NCBI RefSeq assembly: GCF_006265175.1
Contig: NZ_VDCQ01000008.1
Location: 1-64,000, forward strand
Length of the DNA stretch: 64,000 bases
Source of the DNA: Paenibacillus hemerocallicola
Lineage (GTDB): Bacteria; Bacillota; Bacilli; Paenibacillales; NBRC-103111
Direction of reading: 5' to 3'
Of the stretch, positions 1 through 9,060 are shown in pieces. The translations under genes and the position numbers were made by a program. Position 1 is the first letter of the stretch. Every line of letters begins with the position of its first letter. The notes beneath the pieces are model-generated. The model had not been told where the DNA came from, ran no database searches, and worked only from the letters and a program-made list of their open reading frames with translations.

Positions 1-71
1 TTTTTTAACCTCCCGTGTCTCAACCTATGGGAGCATTATAAAGATTTGGAGTACTATTCATATTTTTCAGA

Positions 72-109
72 AAAACGAACTTCCTAAATTTGGGATGAAG
101 TTCGTTTTG
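72..109 (-). terminator. Terminator of the glycan cluster, overlapping the flippase stop codon
   Basis: On the minus strand a 12-bp perfect stem (AAAACGAACTTC with GAAGTTCGTTTT) closes a 14-base loop. The arm read first contains the last flippase codons and the TAG stop (84-86) sits in the loop, so the terminator is built partly from coding sequence. It marks the end of the minus-strand glycan operon. Confidence 0.75.
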
Positions 110-1523
110 AAAAGTATTTTCTTGTTTGAACCATTACACCCTCTAGTTTCTTTCTAGAGAGTATCAAATATGTACAGAAAGATAGTAAATACAGTATAAA
201 TCCTCCAAACGGCCCAACAAACCATGTACTCGACATAAATATAATCACTAGTAACGATTCCGCCACTGTGCTTTTCAATCCCCCCCCCCCCAACATTTTT
301 GACAAGCAATACTCAGAAATAATACTCCTCAAAGCCACTGCAAATACAATTAAAATTATAAGAGCATAAATACTATTAAATAGATACCCTCCTATTATGC
401 TAAGCATTACACTTAGCAATAAAGAAATAAGGTTAATTTTCAAGAGTAGTTTTTCCTTACGAAGAACTTTAAAATATGTACTACAGAGCATGTTCATTTT
501 CCCTTCATAAATACATAACGGAAGTAATAGAATTAAATATTGTAAACTCTCTTTATACTGTGGCAACCATATTCCCAATAAATAATTCATGGGCATATAG
601 GCAAGAAGAAATCCAGCTAATACAATTCCCAATAAATCGCGAGACATCAAAAAGAACTTTTTCTGCTGTACTTCATCTGTCTGACGAAGTGCTGGAAATA
701 AAACCATACTTACTTGGGCAATAAAAGCAAGCAAGAAAGTAGCTAATGTCAATGAAAACGAGAATTTCCCAAAAACTTCTATCCCCCATTTTTTATCTAC
801 AATAAATCGACCAATACCAAGAATAAGTAAACTAGCTATATTTGAAAACATTAAACTTATACCAACAGATACATTGATAGTCATCTCTTTCAAAGTCTGT
901 TTAATGGATTCTATTTTAATAAAAATAAACTTGTGCCCGTTCAATAAACAATATAGTAAAGCGAATAAGTTCCCAATTATTGAGAATATAATAAACCAGA
1001 TAAAACTGTCAGAATTTAATATTATAAGTACAATAACAACTGCGATAAACCATAATTTATCTATAATAACGGTTGTCGAGAAAATCTTCGTTTTATTAAC
1101 CGCTTGAAATATAAACCCAATGAATCCAATCGCATTCGAAAGAGGAAGAGAAATTGCAGTAGATATATATACAACACGTCGATTCCAATCGTTCACAAAT
1201 ACCGAACTACATACTATAACAATGAGGGCAAGCATACAATGAAATATAAAAATGAGCCAAAACTGAGATCCAATAGACCTATGATTAAGCTTCTCATATT
1301 CAACACCGCCAATACGCAAATAAATCCCATCATTGAGACCAAAATGCAAGAAGCCAATATAACTCGAATAAAAAATGAAGAGCTGCCAATAGCTATACTC
1401 TTCAACACCCAATAATTTGGGTATGACTAGTGACATTATGATACTGAGAACAAACGAAATTCCTTGTGCTGTAAAAGCGTAAATCATATTGTTAATTAAT
1501 TTAGTAACCCTTTTTTCTTCCAT
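84..1523 (-). CDS. Wzx-type oligosaccharide flippase (MOP superfamily)
   Basis: A 479-residue, strongly hydrophobic protein with about 12-14 predicted membrane segments, the usual size and profile of Wzx/RfbX flippases that move undecaprenyl-linked glycan repeat units across the membrane. The N-terminal pattern, with a short cytoplasmic tail and a first helix running into a VIPKLLGVEEY-like loop, is typical of the family. The ATG at 1523 has a GGAG site 7 bases upstream. It is the last gene of the cluster, after a polymerase and glycosyltransferases. An uninterrupted run of 12 G on the coding strand (280-291) encodes four glycines at residues 411-414, so a slip of one base would replace the last ~65 residues. 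Assignment to the family is firm; the substrate is unknown. Confidence 0.88.
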   Translation of the reverse strand: MEEKRVTKLINNMIYAFTAQGISFVLSIIMSLVIPKLLGVEEYSYWQLFIFYSSYIGFLHFGLNDGIYLRIGGVEYEKLNHRSIGSQFWLIFIFHCMLALIVIVCSSVFVNDWNRRVVYISTAISLPLSNAIGFIGFIFQAVNKTKIFSTTVIIDKLWFIAVVIVLIILNSDSFIWFIIFSIIGNLFALLYCLLNGHKFIFIKIESIKQTLKEMTINVSVGISLMFSNIASLLILGIGRFIVDKKWGIEVFGKFSFSLTLATFLLAFIAQVSMVLFPALRQTDEVQQKKFFLMSRDLLGIVLAGFLLAYMPMNYLLGIWLPQYKESLQYLILLLPLCIYEGKMNMLCSTYFKVLRKEKLLLKINLISLLLSVMLSIIGGYLFNSIYALIILIVFAVALRSIISEYCLSKMLGGGGLKSTVAESLLVIIFMSSTWFVGPFGGFILYLLSFCTYLILSRKKLEGVMVQTRKYFSKRTSSQI

Positions 1524-1737
1524 TAAAATTCTCCAAATCCATACTTATTGTTAACTTTACTATTAACGACTTTTTGATTAATTTGTTATCGAAGCATCAT
1601 TTTTTGATCCGTTTCTCTATGTTAACTTAACAGATCAATTCAAATATTTTACCAATAAATGGATGACAGACAAGATCAACTCCATAAGTAGCGATTAGAC
1701 CCTTTATAAATTTCTTCTGAAGGATAATAAGACTATT

Positions 1738-2841
1738 CTAAAGCCCAAGTAAATCAAATATCTTATTTTTCTCAAAAATCGGATAGAAAACAATATCTTT
1801 ACTAGCATAGTAAGCAAATAACCACTCGGATAAAACAACAAAAATAATCGTTGTAATCTTAAAAACCGTCATATTTAACCGACTTGCAAACCCAGACACT
1901 ACTATATGAGAAAATAGTATATAGTTAAGTAGAAGTATATTTCTATATAGCCTCATAAATTCTGTTGAAAAGAACACTAAAGGATATACACAAAGTATTA
2001 TTATATTTATATTCAAAATAATGTTCGCCATGTTCATTTTAGAATAATCAACTACATGTTTTCCGCTACTGCTTGAATCTTCCAAGGTCCTCACTTTCTT
2101 ATAAGAAAAGCGTACAAGAAGAAAGCCAATTATAAAATAAAATAAATATCCTATCTGTGTTGTAATACTTGTCTTAGTACCAAGGTAAGCCATACCTCCT
2201 AATATTGGTATTGCAATACCGCTCATCAGTAAAATAAGAAACAATACTAAAAAAATTGTAATTAAACTAATCCATTTAACAAGTTTAATCCGAGCTCTCA
2301 CTTTGGCAAGTAATAATATCAAATAGAATAAACCAACGACTTGAAATGATGCAGCTAATAAAACAAATAATACATAGCGGAATAGATCCCCTTTCCTTGA
2401 GGAAAATAAATAACGTGCGGCAAATATTATTATCGCCATAGACATAAAATTACGAATTTGTACAATATCCATTAAAAATGGATATATTAAATATAAAGCC
2501 ATTACATAACTCGGCTTGGCAGAATATTTAAGTATCGTATTACTAATAAGCATAAGCCCAATTAATGAATATACTATGAGAAATGTATTATAATTCATCC
2601 CAAAAGCATGAGCCAACTTGTAAACAAAACGGTACCCAATTTCATATTCTGCGAAATAAACATTAAATCCATTATATGATTCAAGAGAATAATATGTTTG
2701 CTCATAACCAAAGTAATCGGCATTCCCCGTATTCCAGCCAAATAAAATCCACATAAAGATGAATAAAACACCAAATACTACTTTTGATTTTTTTATAGTT
2801 AAACCGATGATTCCTAATAGGCTGGCTATTAAATATTGCAT
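1738..2841 (-). CDS. EpsG/Wzy-type polysaccharide polymerase
   Basis: An integral membrane protein of 367 residues with about ten hydrophobic segments and an early N-terminal NTGNADYFGYEQTYYS segment, which resembles the conserved early Tyr/Asp-rich loop of EpsG-family proteins. These are thought to polymerise repeat units on the outer face of the membrane. The ATG at 2841 is chosen because a GGGAG site precedes it and the first membrane helix begins at once; an in-frame ATG at 2901 is possible but lacks a good ribosome site. It lies between a family 2 glycosyltransferase and the flippase, as expected for a Wzx/Wzy system. The sequence is very AT-rich compared with the housekeeping part of the window. 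Confidence 0.78.
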   Translation of the reverse strand: MQYLIASLLGIIGLTIKKSKVVFGVLFIFMWILFGWNTGNADYFGYEQTYYSLESYNGFNVYFAEYEIGYRFVYKLAHAFGMNYNTFLIVYSLIGLMLISNTILKYSAKPSYVMALYLIYPFLMDIVQIRNFMSMAIIIFAARYLFSSRKGDLFRYVLFVLLAASFQVVGLFYLILLLAKVRARIKLVKWISLITIFLVLFLILLMSGIAIPILGGMAYLGTKTSITTQIGYLFYFIIGFLLVRFSYKKVRTLEDSSSSGKHVVDYSKMNMANIILNINIIILCVYPLVFFSTEFMRLYRNILLLNYILFSHIVVSGFASRLNMTVFKITTIIFVVLSEWLFAYYASKDIVFYPIFEKNKIFDLLGL

Positions 2842-2936
2842 ATTTTCTGTATCTCCCACAAATGGCAATATGTGAATATAACTTTGACCCTTCAAAAACA
2901 TTTTTTTAACTCACACTTTAATAATCCCCCTCTATA

Positions 2937-3860
2937 TCACCGTCTCCTTTTTAACATCCTGAGAGTCTTAGTAAAATATAGCGAAATATTTTGCCGGTAA
3001 TCTTCTTCGATAAAACAATATAATAAAAATTTAAAGGTTCTAATTATATATAAAGGAACATATTGTACTATAGTACTATTAAGATATTTCTTGAAATAAT
3101 ATAACTCACTTTCCACAAAACAAGAATATGAAAAAGCCTTCATGTTTTTAGTACTTTGACCATGTGCATGAATTACTTCACTATAAGTACAATAAACTGT
3201 TTCATAACCTAATTTCTCCATCTTGAATCCAAGGATATTTTCTTCCTCAAATAAAAAAGTACCTTCATCAAATGGAGTTATTTTTCTCGCACATTGTTTA
3301 CTAATCATAAAACAACACCCAGATACAGCATATACCTTAAATGGTTCTGACAAATCATTATCCAAAACGTTAAACCTTTTAACAAAGTTTTTCACTACAA
3401 ATCTAAGTGGTGTATTTTTTAGAAAGTACATATATTTTTCTTTCTTGCCCATTTTAATACCGTAGTTGATCACTTGTACTGATTTATCCGGTAAATATAC
3501 TTTTGGTCCAACAATACCCACATTTTCATTGGCTTGAAGATACTGCTTTAGATTTGAAATACTATCCGTCATAAAAATAATATCATTATTAGTAATTAAT
3601 ATTTCCTCACATTGGTCATCCAAGGCTCTCTTAATACCAATATTATTACCAGCAGAATATCCCTTGTTACTTTCTGCCAGTAAGAAAGTAATTTTGGGAT
3701 GATCCAACATTTGGCGCAATTCATCTGAAATCGGAACACTTGAAGAATTATCAACTAAATATATATGGTAATTCAAAGAAGGCTCGCCACTAAAAATACT
3801 CAGGATACATTTATATGTCTCATCCCAGTTATTAAAATTCAATATTACTATTCCTATCAT
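2937..3860 (-). CDS. Family 2 glycosyltransferase
   Basis: A 307-residue GT-A enzyme. The N-terminus MIGIVILNFNNWDET is the classical GT2 nucleotide-binding strand, followed by LVDNSS (about residue 35) and TNNDIIF (about residue 90), where the Asp of the DXD-like motif sits. An EEEN segment near residue 205 probably holds the catalytic base, and basic and aromatic residues follow at the C-terminus. It probably adds one sugar to the lipid-linked repeat unit on the cytoplasmic side. It ends 95 bases before the polymerase start and begins one base after the stop of the upstream GT4 gene, so the two glycosyltransferases are translationally adjacent. Donor and acceptor cannot be deduced. Confidence 0.85.
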   Translation of the reverse strand: MIGIVILNFNNWDETYKCILSIFSGEPSLNYHIYLVDNSSSVPISDELRQMLDHPKITFLLAESNKGYSAGNNIGIKRALDDQCEEILITNNDIIFMTDSISNLKQYLQANENVGIVGPKVYLPDKSVQVINYGIKMGKKEKYMYFLKNTPLRFVVKNFVKRFNVLDNDLSEPFKVYAVSGCCFMISKQCARKITPFDEGTFLFEEENILGFKMEKLGYETVYCTYSEVIHAHGQSTKNMKAFSYSCFVESELYYFKKYLNSTIVQYVPLYIIRTFKFLLYCFIEEDYRQNISLYFTKTLRMLKRRR

Positions 3861-3861
3861 T

Positions 3862-5016
3862 TTAAACTCCTATTTGATTAATAATTTTTTCCCATTTTAG
3901 TGCAATATTTTTATTTGCAAATTCGCCTGTTGTTGATTTTTTAAATGCATTTATTGAAAACTCCTCAAGAACCTTTCTATCATTATATAAAAAAACAATT
4001 TTGTTATATAAAAATTGAATAATATTTTCATCAATATACTTTGAATTAAATGTCTTATCAGAATGCATTTTAATATAATGATCTACCATATTTTCACTAT
4101 TCCAATATTTGTATCGTGGTTCTGTTAAAAAACCATTGACACCATCCTCTACCATTTCTTTTATGGCATAGATATCAGTGCCAATTATTGTACATCCATT
4201 CTTCATCGCTTCCAATGTAACTAGAGAGAAACTATCCATTCTCGTAGGATTTAATAAAACATTTGCCTTCTTATAGAATTCATATAATTCATTTTTTGAG
4301 AATGTAAAATCATAACTTAATATATTACTATTATTTTTAATAATATTTTGCTGCTTCTGGGTCAAGCCATCTAGCTTAGTTATAATTGTTAAATGCACAT
4401 TTGTATACCCATATCTTTTAAGTTCCCCAAAAGCTTCAAGAATATCATCTCCTCCTTTTAGTTCGAAATTTGAAGAAACATACAAACATTCCAATACATT
4501 ATTTTTGCTTTTCTTAGATATTTGATCTTCGTTTATGTCACTTTCTTGAACAAATGGATATATTTGATATATATTGAGTGTCTTGGGAAGATCATAGTAA
4601 TTTCCTATTGTAGTGTAACAAGCTTTTGATAGGCAAATTACCCCTTTTAGATTCAAATCACCGAGGCATCTTTTTAACCGAAGTTTACTAATGAAAGTTG
4701 TCATTCTTGTGTCACTATAATGGACCAACGCTGTTGGATTTTCTAACCCAATGAAATACGGCTTATCCGACTTTAAAAATCTATTATAACTAAAATAAAC
4801 ATCACTTCGATTACTTCCTTTAACTTTTTTTCTAAGAAATAAACCTATAAAATCAAATACTCTATAATTAATAACTTTGTTAATTATAAATCTAGTTTTA
4901 CTTGATACCTCAAATAATTCACTTGATTTATAATGAAATCTGATTGTTTCAAAATTGTAATCGAATAGGTTTATCCAAAAACCTCTTGCTTTATTTATTA
5001 CTTTGACATTGATCAT
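3862..5016 (-). CDS. Family 4 (GT-B) glycosyltransferase
   Basis: A 384-residue glycosyltransferase of group 1. The C-terminal half carries the GT4 signature: VSSNFELKGGDDILEAF, then LLNPTRMDSFSLVTLEAMKNGC with the E(x7)E nucleotide-sugar site, and a DGVNGFLTEP-like segment. The N-terminal half is variable, as usual for the acceptor domain. The start at 5016 (MINVKV) is chosen because AGAGGA lies 8 bases upstream; an in-frame ATG at 5070 would fall inside the neighbouring insertion element. The decayed IS630 element ends only about 20 bases upstream of this start, so the gene has been cut off from its original upstream neighbours unless transcription reads through the element. Confidence 0.85.
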   Translation of the reverse strand: MINVKVINKARGFWINLFDYNFETIRFHYKSSELFEVSSKTRFIINKVINYRVFDFIGLFLRKKVKGSNRSDVYFSYNRFLKSDKPYFIGLENPTALVHYSDTRMTTFISKLRLKRCLGDLNLKGVICLSKACYTTIGNYYDLPKTLNIYQIYPFVQESDINEDQISKKSKNNVLECLYVSSNFELKGGDDILEAFGELKRYGYTNVHLTIITKLDGLTQKQQNIIKNNSNILSYDFTFSKNELYEFYKKANVLLNPTRMDSFSLVTLEAMKNGCTIIGTDIYAIKEMVEDGVNGFLTEPRYKYWNSENMVDHYIKMHSDKTFNSKYIDENIIQFLYNKIVFLYNDRKVLEEFSINAFKKSTTGEFANKNIALKWEKIINQIGV

Positions 5017-5036
5017 ATAATTACTCCTCTTAAAAC

Positions 5037-6162
5037 ATATATAAGATGAACTGAAGAATGTCATACCCAAGTGAGGAGACGATCAATAACCTCCAATGGA
5101 TGTCGATTGATTCGTTTCATGAAAGCAGCGACGTGTGTACGGATGTGGTAAAACTTGCTGAAGAAAACATTGTTGACCACATCACGTTTTAGCCATTTCC
5201 ACAGCCCTTCAACCGGATTGAGCTCCGGGCTATACTTGGGTAGAAAAACCAATTGAAGGCGTGGGTTCTTTTTCAAAAACGATTGTAGCTTTTCGGCGTG
5301 GTGAATGCGGTAGTTATCCAACACCATGACAATGTTCCCATCCGGGTATTGTTTCAAGATATCGTTAGGAAGCGTTCAAACGCCGCCGTGTCGTACGTTT
5401 CCTCTTCGCGGTGCGTGACGAAACCCGTTTCATAGTTGATGGCTGCAAATAGTTTGGCGCCTTCATACCGGCCATACGTTCGAATCTTGCGTTGTTATCC
5501 TGTTAAGAACCAGTTATACTGCAGGGCCAGATAAGCGCGAATCATAGACTCGTCCTCAAACAAGAGGTGTTGAATGCTCCCGTTCGCAAGCTGTTCTTTC
5601 AAGCCTGGCAGCGTCTCATTACGAAATTGCGCTTGTTCGTCGGTATCGGCCTTAGCTAATGGTATAACTGAATCCCAAGCGTTCGAGCAGCTTGGAAACG
5701 CCGCGTTCGGAATAGGTCTGACCAAACTCGCTTTCGATCCAACTGGCGATGAGCTTCAAGGTCCAGGTATGTCGGGCTTCGAATCTGACATCTACAGGAC
5801 GTTTATGGGGATGGTGTCCGCAAGGGTTTGTTCTTGTTCCTCGCTCAACTTCTTGGGTCCTCCTGGTGCATGATCCAGTTCAAGACCGGCGATCCCGCTC
5901 TCTTGGTAGTCTTGCCAATACGTGCTGACGGTTTGATACGTGCGCCCTAATATGTCTGCGATAGCCGTAAACGTCCGTCCCTCCAAGTGAAGTCGGACGG
6001 CCAAATAACGTTCGTATAGTCGTGTGTTATGGTTTTCTCGCATGGCTCTCTGTATCATGGATATTTCTTATTGATGTGTCATTGTTCAACCCGCCTTTCC
6101 GGTGCTTTCTCTATCTATTACCCGGTTTGGTCGGTAGTGAGTTCATGAGTTCAATTTATATA
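5037..6162 (-). mobile_element. Decayed IS630-family insertion element, copy 1
   Basis: The ends carry related terminal inverted repeats: ATATAAGATGAACT at the left (5037-5052) and, read inward from the right (6148-6162), ATATAAATTGAACT. Thirteen or so of the outer bases agree after allowing two differences. Between them lies a broken IS630 transposase on the minus strand. The base composition is higher in GC than the surrounding glycan genes. The element splits the glycan cluster between two GT4 genes. It is not expected to move by itself. Confidence 0.75.
5061..6058 (-). pseudogene. IS630-family transposase, multiply frameshifted
   Basis: Remnant of a DDE transposase read in several frames. 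The first part (6058 to about 5795) has an N-terminal helix-turn-helix (YQTVSTYWQDYQESGIAGL). A lost C in the run near 5806-5811 shifts the frame into KRPVDVRFEARHTWTL. A small deletion near 5655-5665 shifts it again before ADTDEQAQFRNETLPG. An in-frame TAA stands at about 5494-5496, and another shift at about 5365 precedes the last part. The DDE pieces are still visible: FEDESMIR, VLDNYRIHHA and YSPELNPVEGLW. At least four lesions make it non-functional without complementation. Confidence 0.88.
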
Positions 6163-6392
6163 GTCTCATTATTCTTCATCATCATTACATCATTTTGAAT
6201 CACTATTATCATAGATATTATTTCAATATTAGACTGATAGAGCATTAGGGCGTAAAACAGAAATAATATAAGACCCATCGGTGTGAAGCCCCAAAAACCT
6301 AAGACTCCGCTTGATCTCTAAAAGTAGAAAACTTTCTTTGTACCACCCATTCTAGATTTCAAAAAACTTAACTGTCACGAGAATACATTTTC
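6163..6392. other. AT-rich spacer without a recognisable gene
   Basis: The stretch between the right end of the first IS630 remnant and the stop codon of the next GT4 gene is AT-rich and holds no open frame with family features, no clear terminator and no convincing promoter. It may be a leftover from the insertion event. Confidence 0.5.
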
Positions 6393-7622
6393 CTATTTGG
6401 TTATTAAATTTATAAGTTTCAGCAATTTTTCATTTTGTATATTTTCATCAAATTTTATAGCTAACTCAAACGATCTTTTTTTACATTGTCCTAATTGTTC
6501 TTCATCAGACAGATTTTGTATTACCCTATAAAAATCATCCAAATTACCTGGGAGGTAATTGTAACCAATCTTTTGTTCTTCGATATGTTCAAAAATTTCT
6601 CCATTGAGAGAATTTATTATAGCAAGTCCGGCAGCTGTATAATCATAGAACTTGTCTGGCATATCTACATTTGACATAGAACTATATGTAGCAAGTCCAA
6701 TATCACATTTGCCGTATATAGGAATTAGTTCATCCGGAAGGAGTTTTCCAATGTAGTTAAAATTTATTAATTCACTATCAGCTCTCACCACTATATCTTC
6801 TAAAGGACCACTCCCGGCAACTATAAATCTTACATGATTATTTCCGTCTTTAGATAAACGCTTTGCACATTTAATAATAGTTTCAATATCATAAGATGGT
6901 CCTAATGTTCCTGCAAAAACACACCAAATGTCCTTTTCTCCTTTTTGTGGAATACTTCCGATTTTAATACTATTTACAAGTTTTTCGCGAAACTTCATTA
7001 CATCTATTCCATTGTAAATTAATGCTTGAGGTTTATTTTCTAATGATTGTTCTATTTCTTTTGCCTTTTCTAAATAATTTTTCCCCAAAGCAATAACGCC
7101 ATCCAATTGCTGATAGTTTTTCTTTCGCTGTTTATAAACAGGTTTAAATAAAATATGCAATAATTTACTCATGCCATTTCCGGCTACATTCTCAATAAAT
7201 TCTGGCCATAAATCCATTTGATCATAAATAATAGGTATATTATGATCTTTAGCAAACTTAAATGACGGATATTTCATTGTTAGTGGATTATCTGCGCTAA
7301 TTATAATATCTGGGCGCCTACCCACCTTAAATTCTTTGTATGCATTCTTTGCAAAAACTATATCTTTCCTGAATCTCCCAAAACTAAAATTCTTCTTATA
7401 TGAAGTTGTTTGAACAAGTCTAATAATGAAATTATCATTTACAGTAATGTCTTTCGACCCTTCAGATCTAAATTCTTTGAAATGGTGTGCAAAGTTAGAT
7501 GTCCACCAAACAACTTTAAAACCTTGATTTGAAAGAAACTTTCCAAATTGATTAAAACTATATGCTCTCCAATTTTCCCCTTCAATTGGACCATATGGAT
7601 TAACTAACCACACTGTCTTCAT
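6393..7622 (-). CDS. Family 4 glycosyltransferase (WbuB-like)
   Basis: A 409-residue GT-B enzyme. It begins MKTVWLVNPYGPIEGENWRAY, resembling WbuB-type transferases in which a glycine/proline-rich loop precedes the acceptor domain. IIYDQMDLWPEF near residue 145 is typical of this subgroup. The donor domain shows FAGTLGPSYDIETII, VAGSGPLED and a C-terminal MPDKFYDYTAAGLAII segment that replaces the usual E(x7)E site. The ATG at 7622 is preceded by a GGGGG site; the TTG three codons earlier lies too close to it. It follows the acetyltransferase gene by 32 bases. WbuB-type enzymes often add the second sugar to a 2-acetamido trideoxy sugar on undecaprenyl diphosphate, which fits the neighbours; that is an inference. 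Confidence 0.83.
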   Translation of the reverse strand: MKTVWLVNPYGPIEGENWRAYSFNQFGKFLSNQGFKVVWWTSNFAHHFKEFRSEGSKDITVNDNFIIRLVQTTSYKKNFSFGRFRKDIVFAKNAYKEFKVGRRPDIIISADNPLTMKYPSFKFAKDHNIPIIYDQMDLWPEFIENVAGNGMSKLLHILFKPVYKQRKKNYQQLDGVIALGKNYLEKAKEIEQSLENKPQALIYNGIDVMKFREKLVNSIKIGSIPQKGEKDIWCVFAGTLGPSYDIETIIKCAKRLSKDGNNHVRFIVAGSGPLEDIVVRADSELINFNYIGKLLPDELIPIYGKCDIGLATYSSMSNVDMPDKFYDYTAAGLAIINSLNGEIFEHIEEQKIGYNYLPGNLDDFYRVIQNLSDEEQLGQCKKRSFELAIKFDENIQNEKLLKLINLITK

Positions 7623-7654
7623 ATCTAGCAACCCCCATTAAATTATGAACAAAC

Positions 7655-8398
7655 TTACCCGTCATCATTTTCAACCCAGTAATGATATACTTGATGGCAC
7701 CCTGCCTGTTTACAACCAACTTTATGATAAAAGTTGATTGCACTCATATTCCGCACTTGTGTTCCGACTCTTATTTCACTGAAGCCACGTAGATATGTTG
7801 CATTTTCAACTGCTTTAAATAAGCTTGTACCGACACCATTTTTAGTTACTGCTTGTGCTACTGCTATTAGCTCTATTACACAGGTATCACCATCATAAGA
7901 GTGTAACAGAAAACCATTTATCTCATTATTGTCATCCCTAGATAGAGCATAAAACTTATCCGGATTATCAAAAGAATTTATTATCCAATGACGGTATACC
8001 TGATCACCGCCACGTTTAGCTAATTCAAGATCCTCTGTAAATTTCGAAAACTGAAAATCTGCCAATTCTGTGATTAGATTATTTTTCTCTAGCGATTGAT
8101 GAATAGTGATATTTCTTGGCACTTCATGAACAAATTTTAATTTCTTCACAAACTGAATATTCACATCTGCCAAAAAAGCCGTAGTACCTTTACCTATTAA
8201 CTGTGCATTAACGGGTTCTGAATTTCTATTTTCGATTGAAATAAATTGGTAATCTCTTAATCTATTTCTCAATTCATCCCATTCACTTAATGTAAGTGCC
8301 CTATGCAAAACGGCTTTAGCACTAGTAACACCAAAAAAATCCGTATCCCATTTCAAGTCTTGGAATGTCACTGCTTTTTCTTTACTATTCTCTTTCAT
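7655..8398 (-). CDS. GNAT N-acetyltransferase, WecD/RffC-like
   Basis: A 247-residue protein with an LKWDTDFFG motif near residue 15, a hallmark of WecD-like 4-amino-sugar acetyltransferases. A C-terminal GNAT fold follows with VIELIAVAQAVTKNGVGTSLFKAVE (acetyl-CoA loop, about residues 175-198) and NMSAINFYHKVGC near residue 222. It starts 12 bases after the phosphoglycosyl transferase stop and precedes a GT4 gene. The likely role is N-acetylation of a nucleotide-linked 4-amino-4,6-dideoxy sugar made by the DegT enzyme and the CapD-type dehydratase of the same locus. The exact sugar is not determined by sequence. Confidence 0.78.
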   Translation of the reverse strand: MKENSKEKAVTFQDLKWDTDFFGVTSAKAVLHRALTLSEWDELRNRLRDYQFISIENRNSEPVNAQLIGKGTTAFLADVNIQFVKKLKFVHEVPRNITIHQSLEKNNLITELADFQFSKFTEDLELAKRGGDQVYRHWIINSFDNPDKFYALSRDDNNEINGFLLHSYDGDTCVIELIAVAQAVTKNGVGTSLFKAVENATYLRGFSEIRVGTQVRNMSAINFYHKVGCKQAGCHQVYHYWVENDDG

Positions 8399-8410
8399 AA
8401 ATACCCCTAT

Positions 8411-9040
8411 CTATACATTCCTTTTCTGTATTTTATTAGTTTCATTACTTTTACCAGTTACAAAAACATCTTCACGCTTCAAAACGGATACAACTGTTTT
8501 AAAGAATATTTTAATGTCAAACCACCAAGATAGGTGGTCAATGTAGTAAATATCATTTTGGATTCTTTCTTTCCAGGGTATGGTGTTCCTAAAGTATGCT
8601 TGATTATACCCAGTAACACCTGGTCTAATCTCAAGCTTTCGCTGTTCATTTTGCTCATAATGTTGGAGATGTTCTGGGAGGTCAGGTCTAGGACCGATAA
8701 TACTCATATCGCTTTTTATAATATTTAACAGTTGTGGTGTCTCGTCTAAACTTGTTTTACGAATAAATTTACCTATTTTAGTTAATCTAGGATCATCTTC
8801 AGCGTTAAAAGTTGAACCATCTTCATTTCTCAGGTCGGGGGCATTTGTTTTCATAGAACGAAATTTATACATTGTAAATACCTTTCCATTCTTCCCAAGC
8901 CGTGGAGCATTATAAAAAATTGATCCTTTGTCTTGAAAGTATATAATCGGACCAAGAATAGTTAAAATAATAAACCAAAATGGCAATGCTATTACTGCTA
9001 ATAATACATCAAATACTCTTTTAAAGAAGTTCTTATACAT
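8411..9040 (-). CDS. Initiating sugar phosphotransferase (PglC-like, monotopic PGT)
   Basis: A 209-residue member of the bacterial sugar transferase family that loads the first sugar-1-phosphate onto undecaprenyl phosphate. It is the short form: one N-terminal re-entrant helix (residues about 8-32) and then the catalytic domain, with YKFRSMKTNAPDLRN near residue 60, LTKIGKFIRKTSLDETPQL (the DE catalytic pair, about residues 85-105), and MSIIGPRPDLPEH. It lacks the multi-helix N-terminal part of WbaP. The ATG at 9040 has GAGGTG upstream. It begins 20 bases after the DegT stop. The small PglC-like architecture usually goes with UDP-diacetyl-bacillosamine or related sugars. Confidence 0.9.
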   Translation of the reverse strand: MYKNFFKRVFDVLLAVIALPFWFIILTILGPIIYFQDKGSIFYNAPRLGKNGKVFTMYKFRSMKTNAPDLRNEDGSTFNAEDDPRLTKIGKFIRKTSLDETPQLLNIIKSDMSIIGPRPDLPEHLQHYEQNEQRKLEIRPGVTGYNQAYFRNTIPWKERIQNDIYYIDHLSWWFDIKIFFKTVVSVLKREDVFVTGKSNETNKIQKRNV

Positions 9041-9060
9041 TCTGTCACCTCAGTTGAAAA

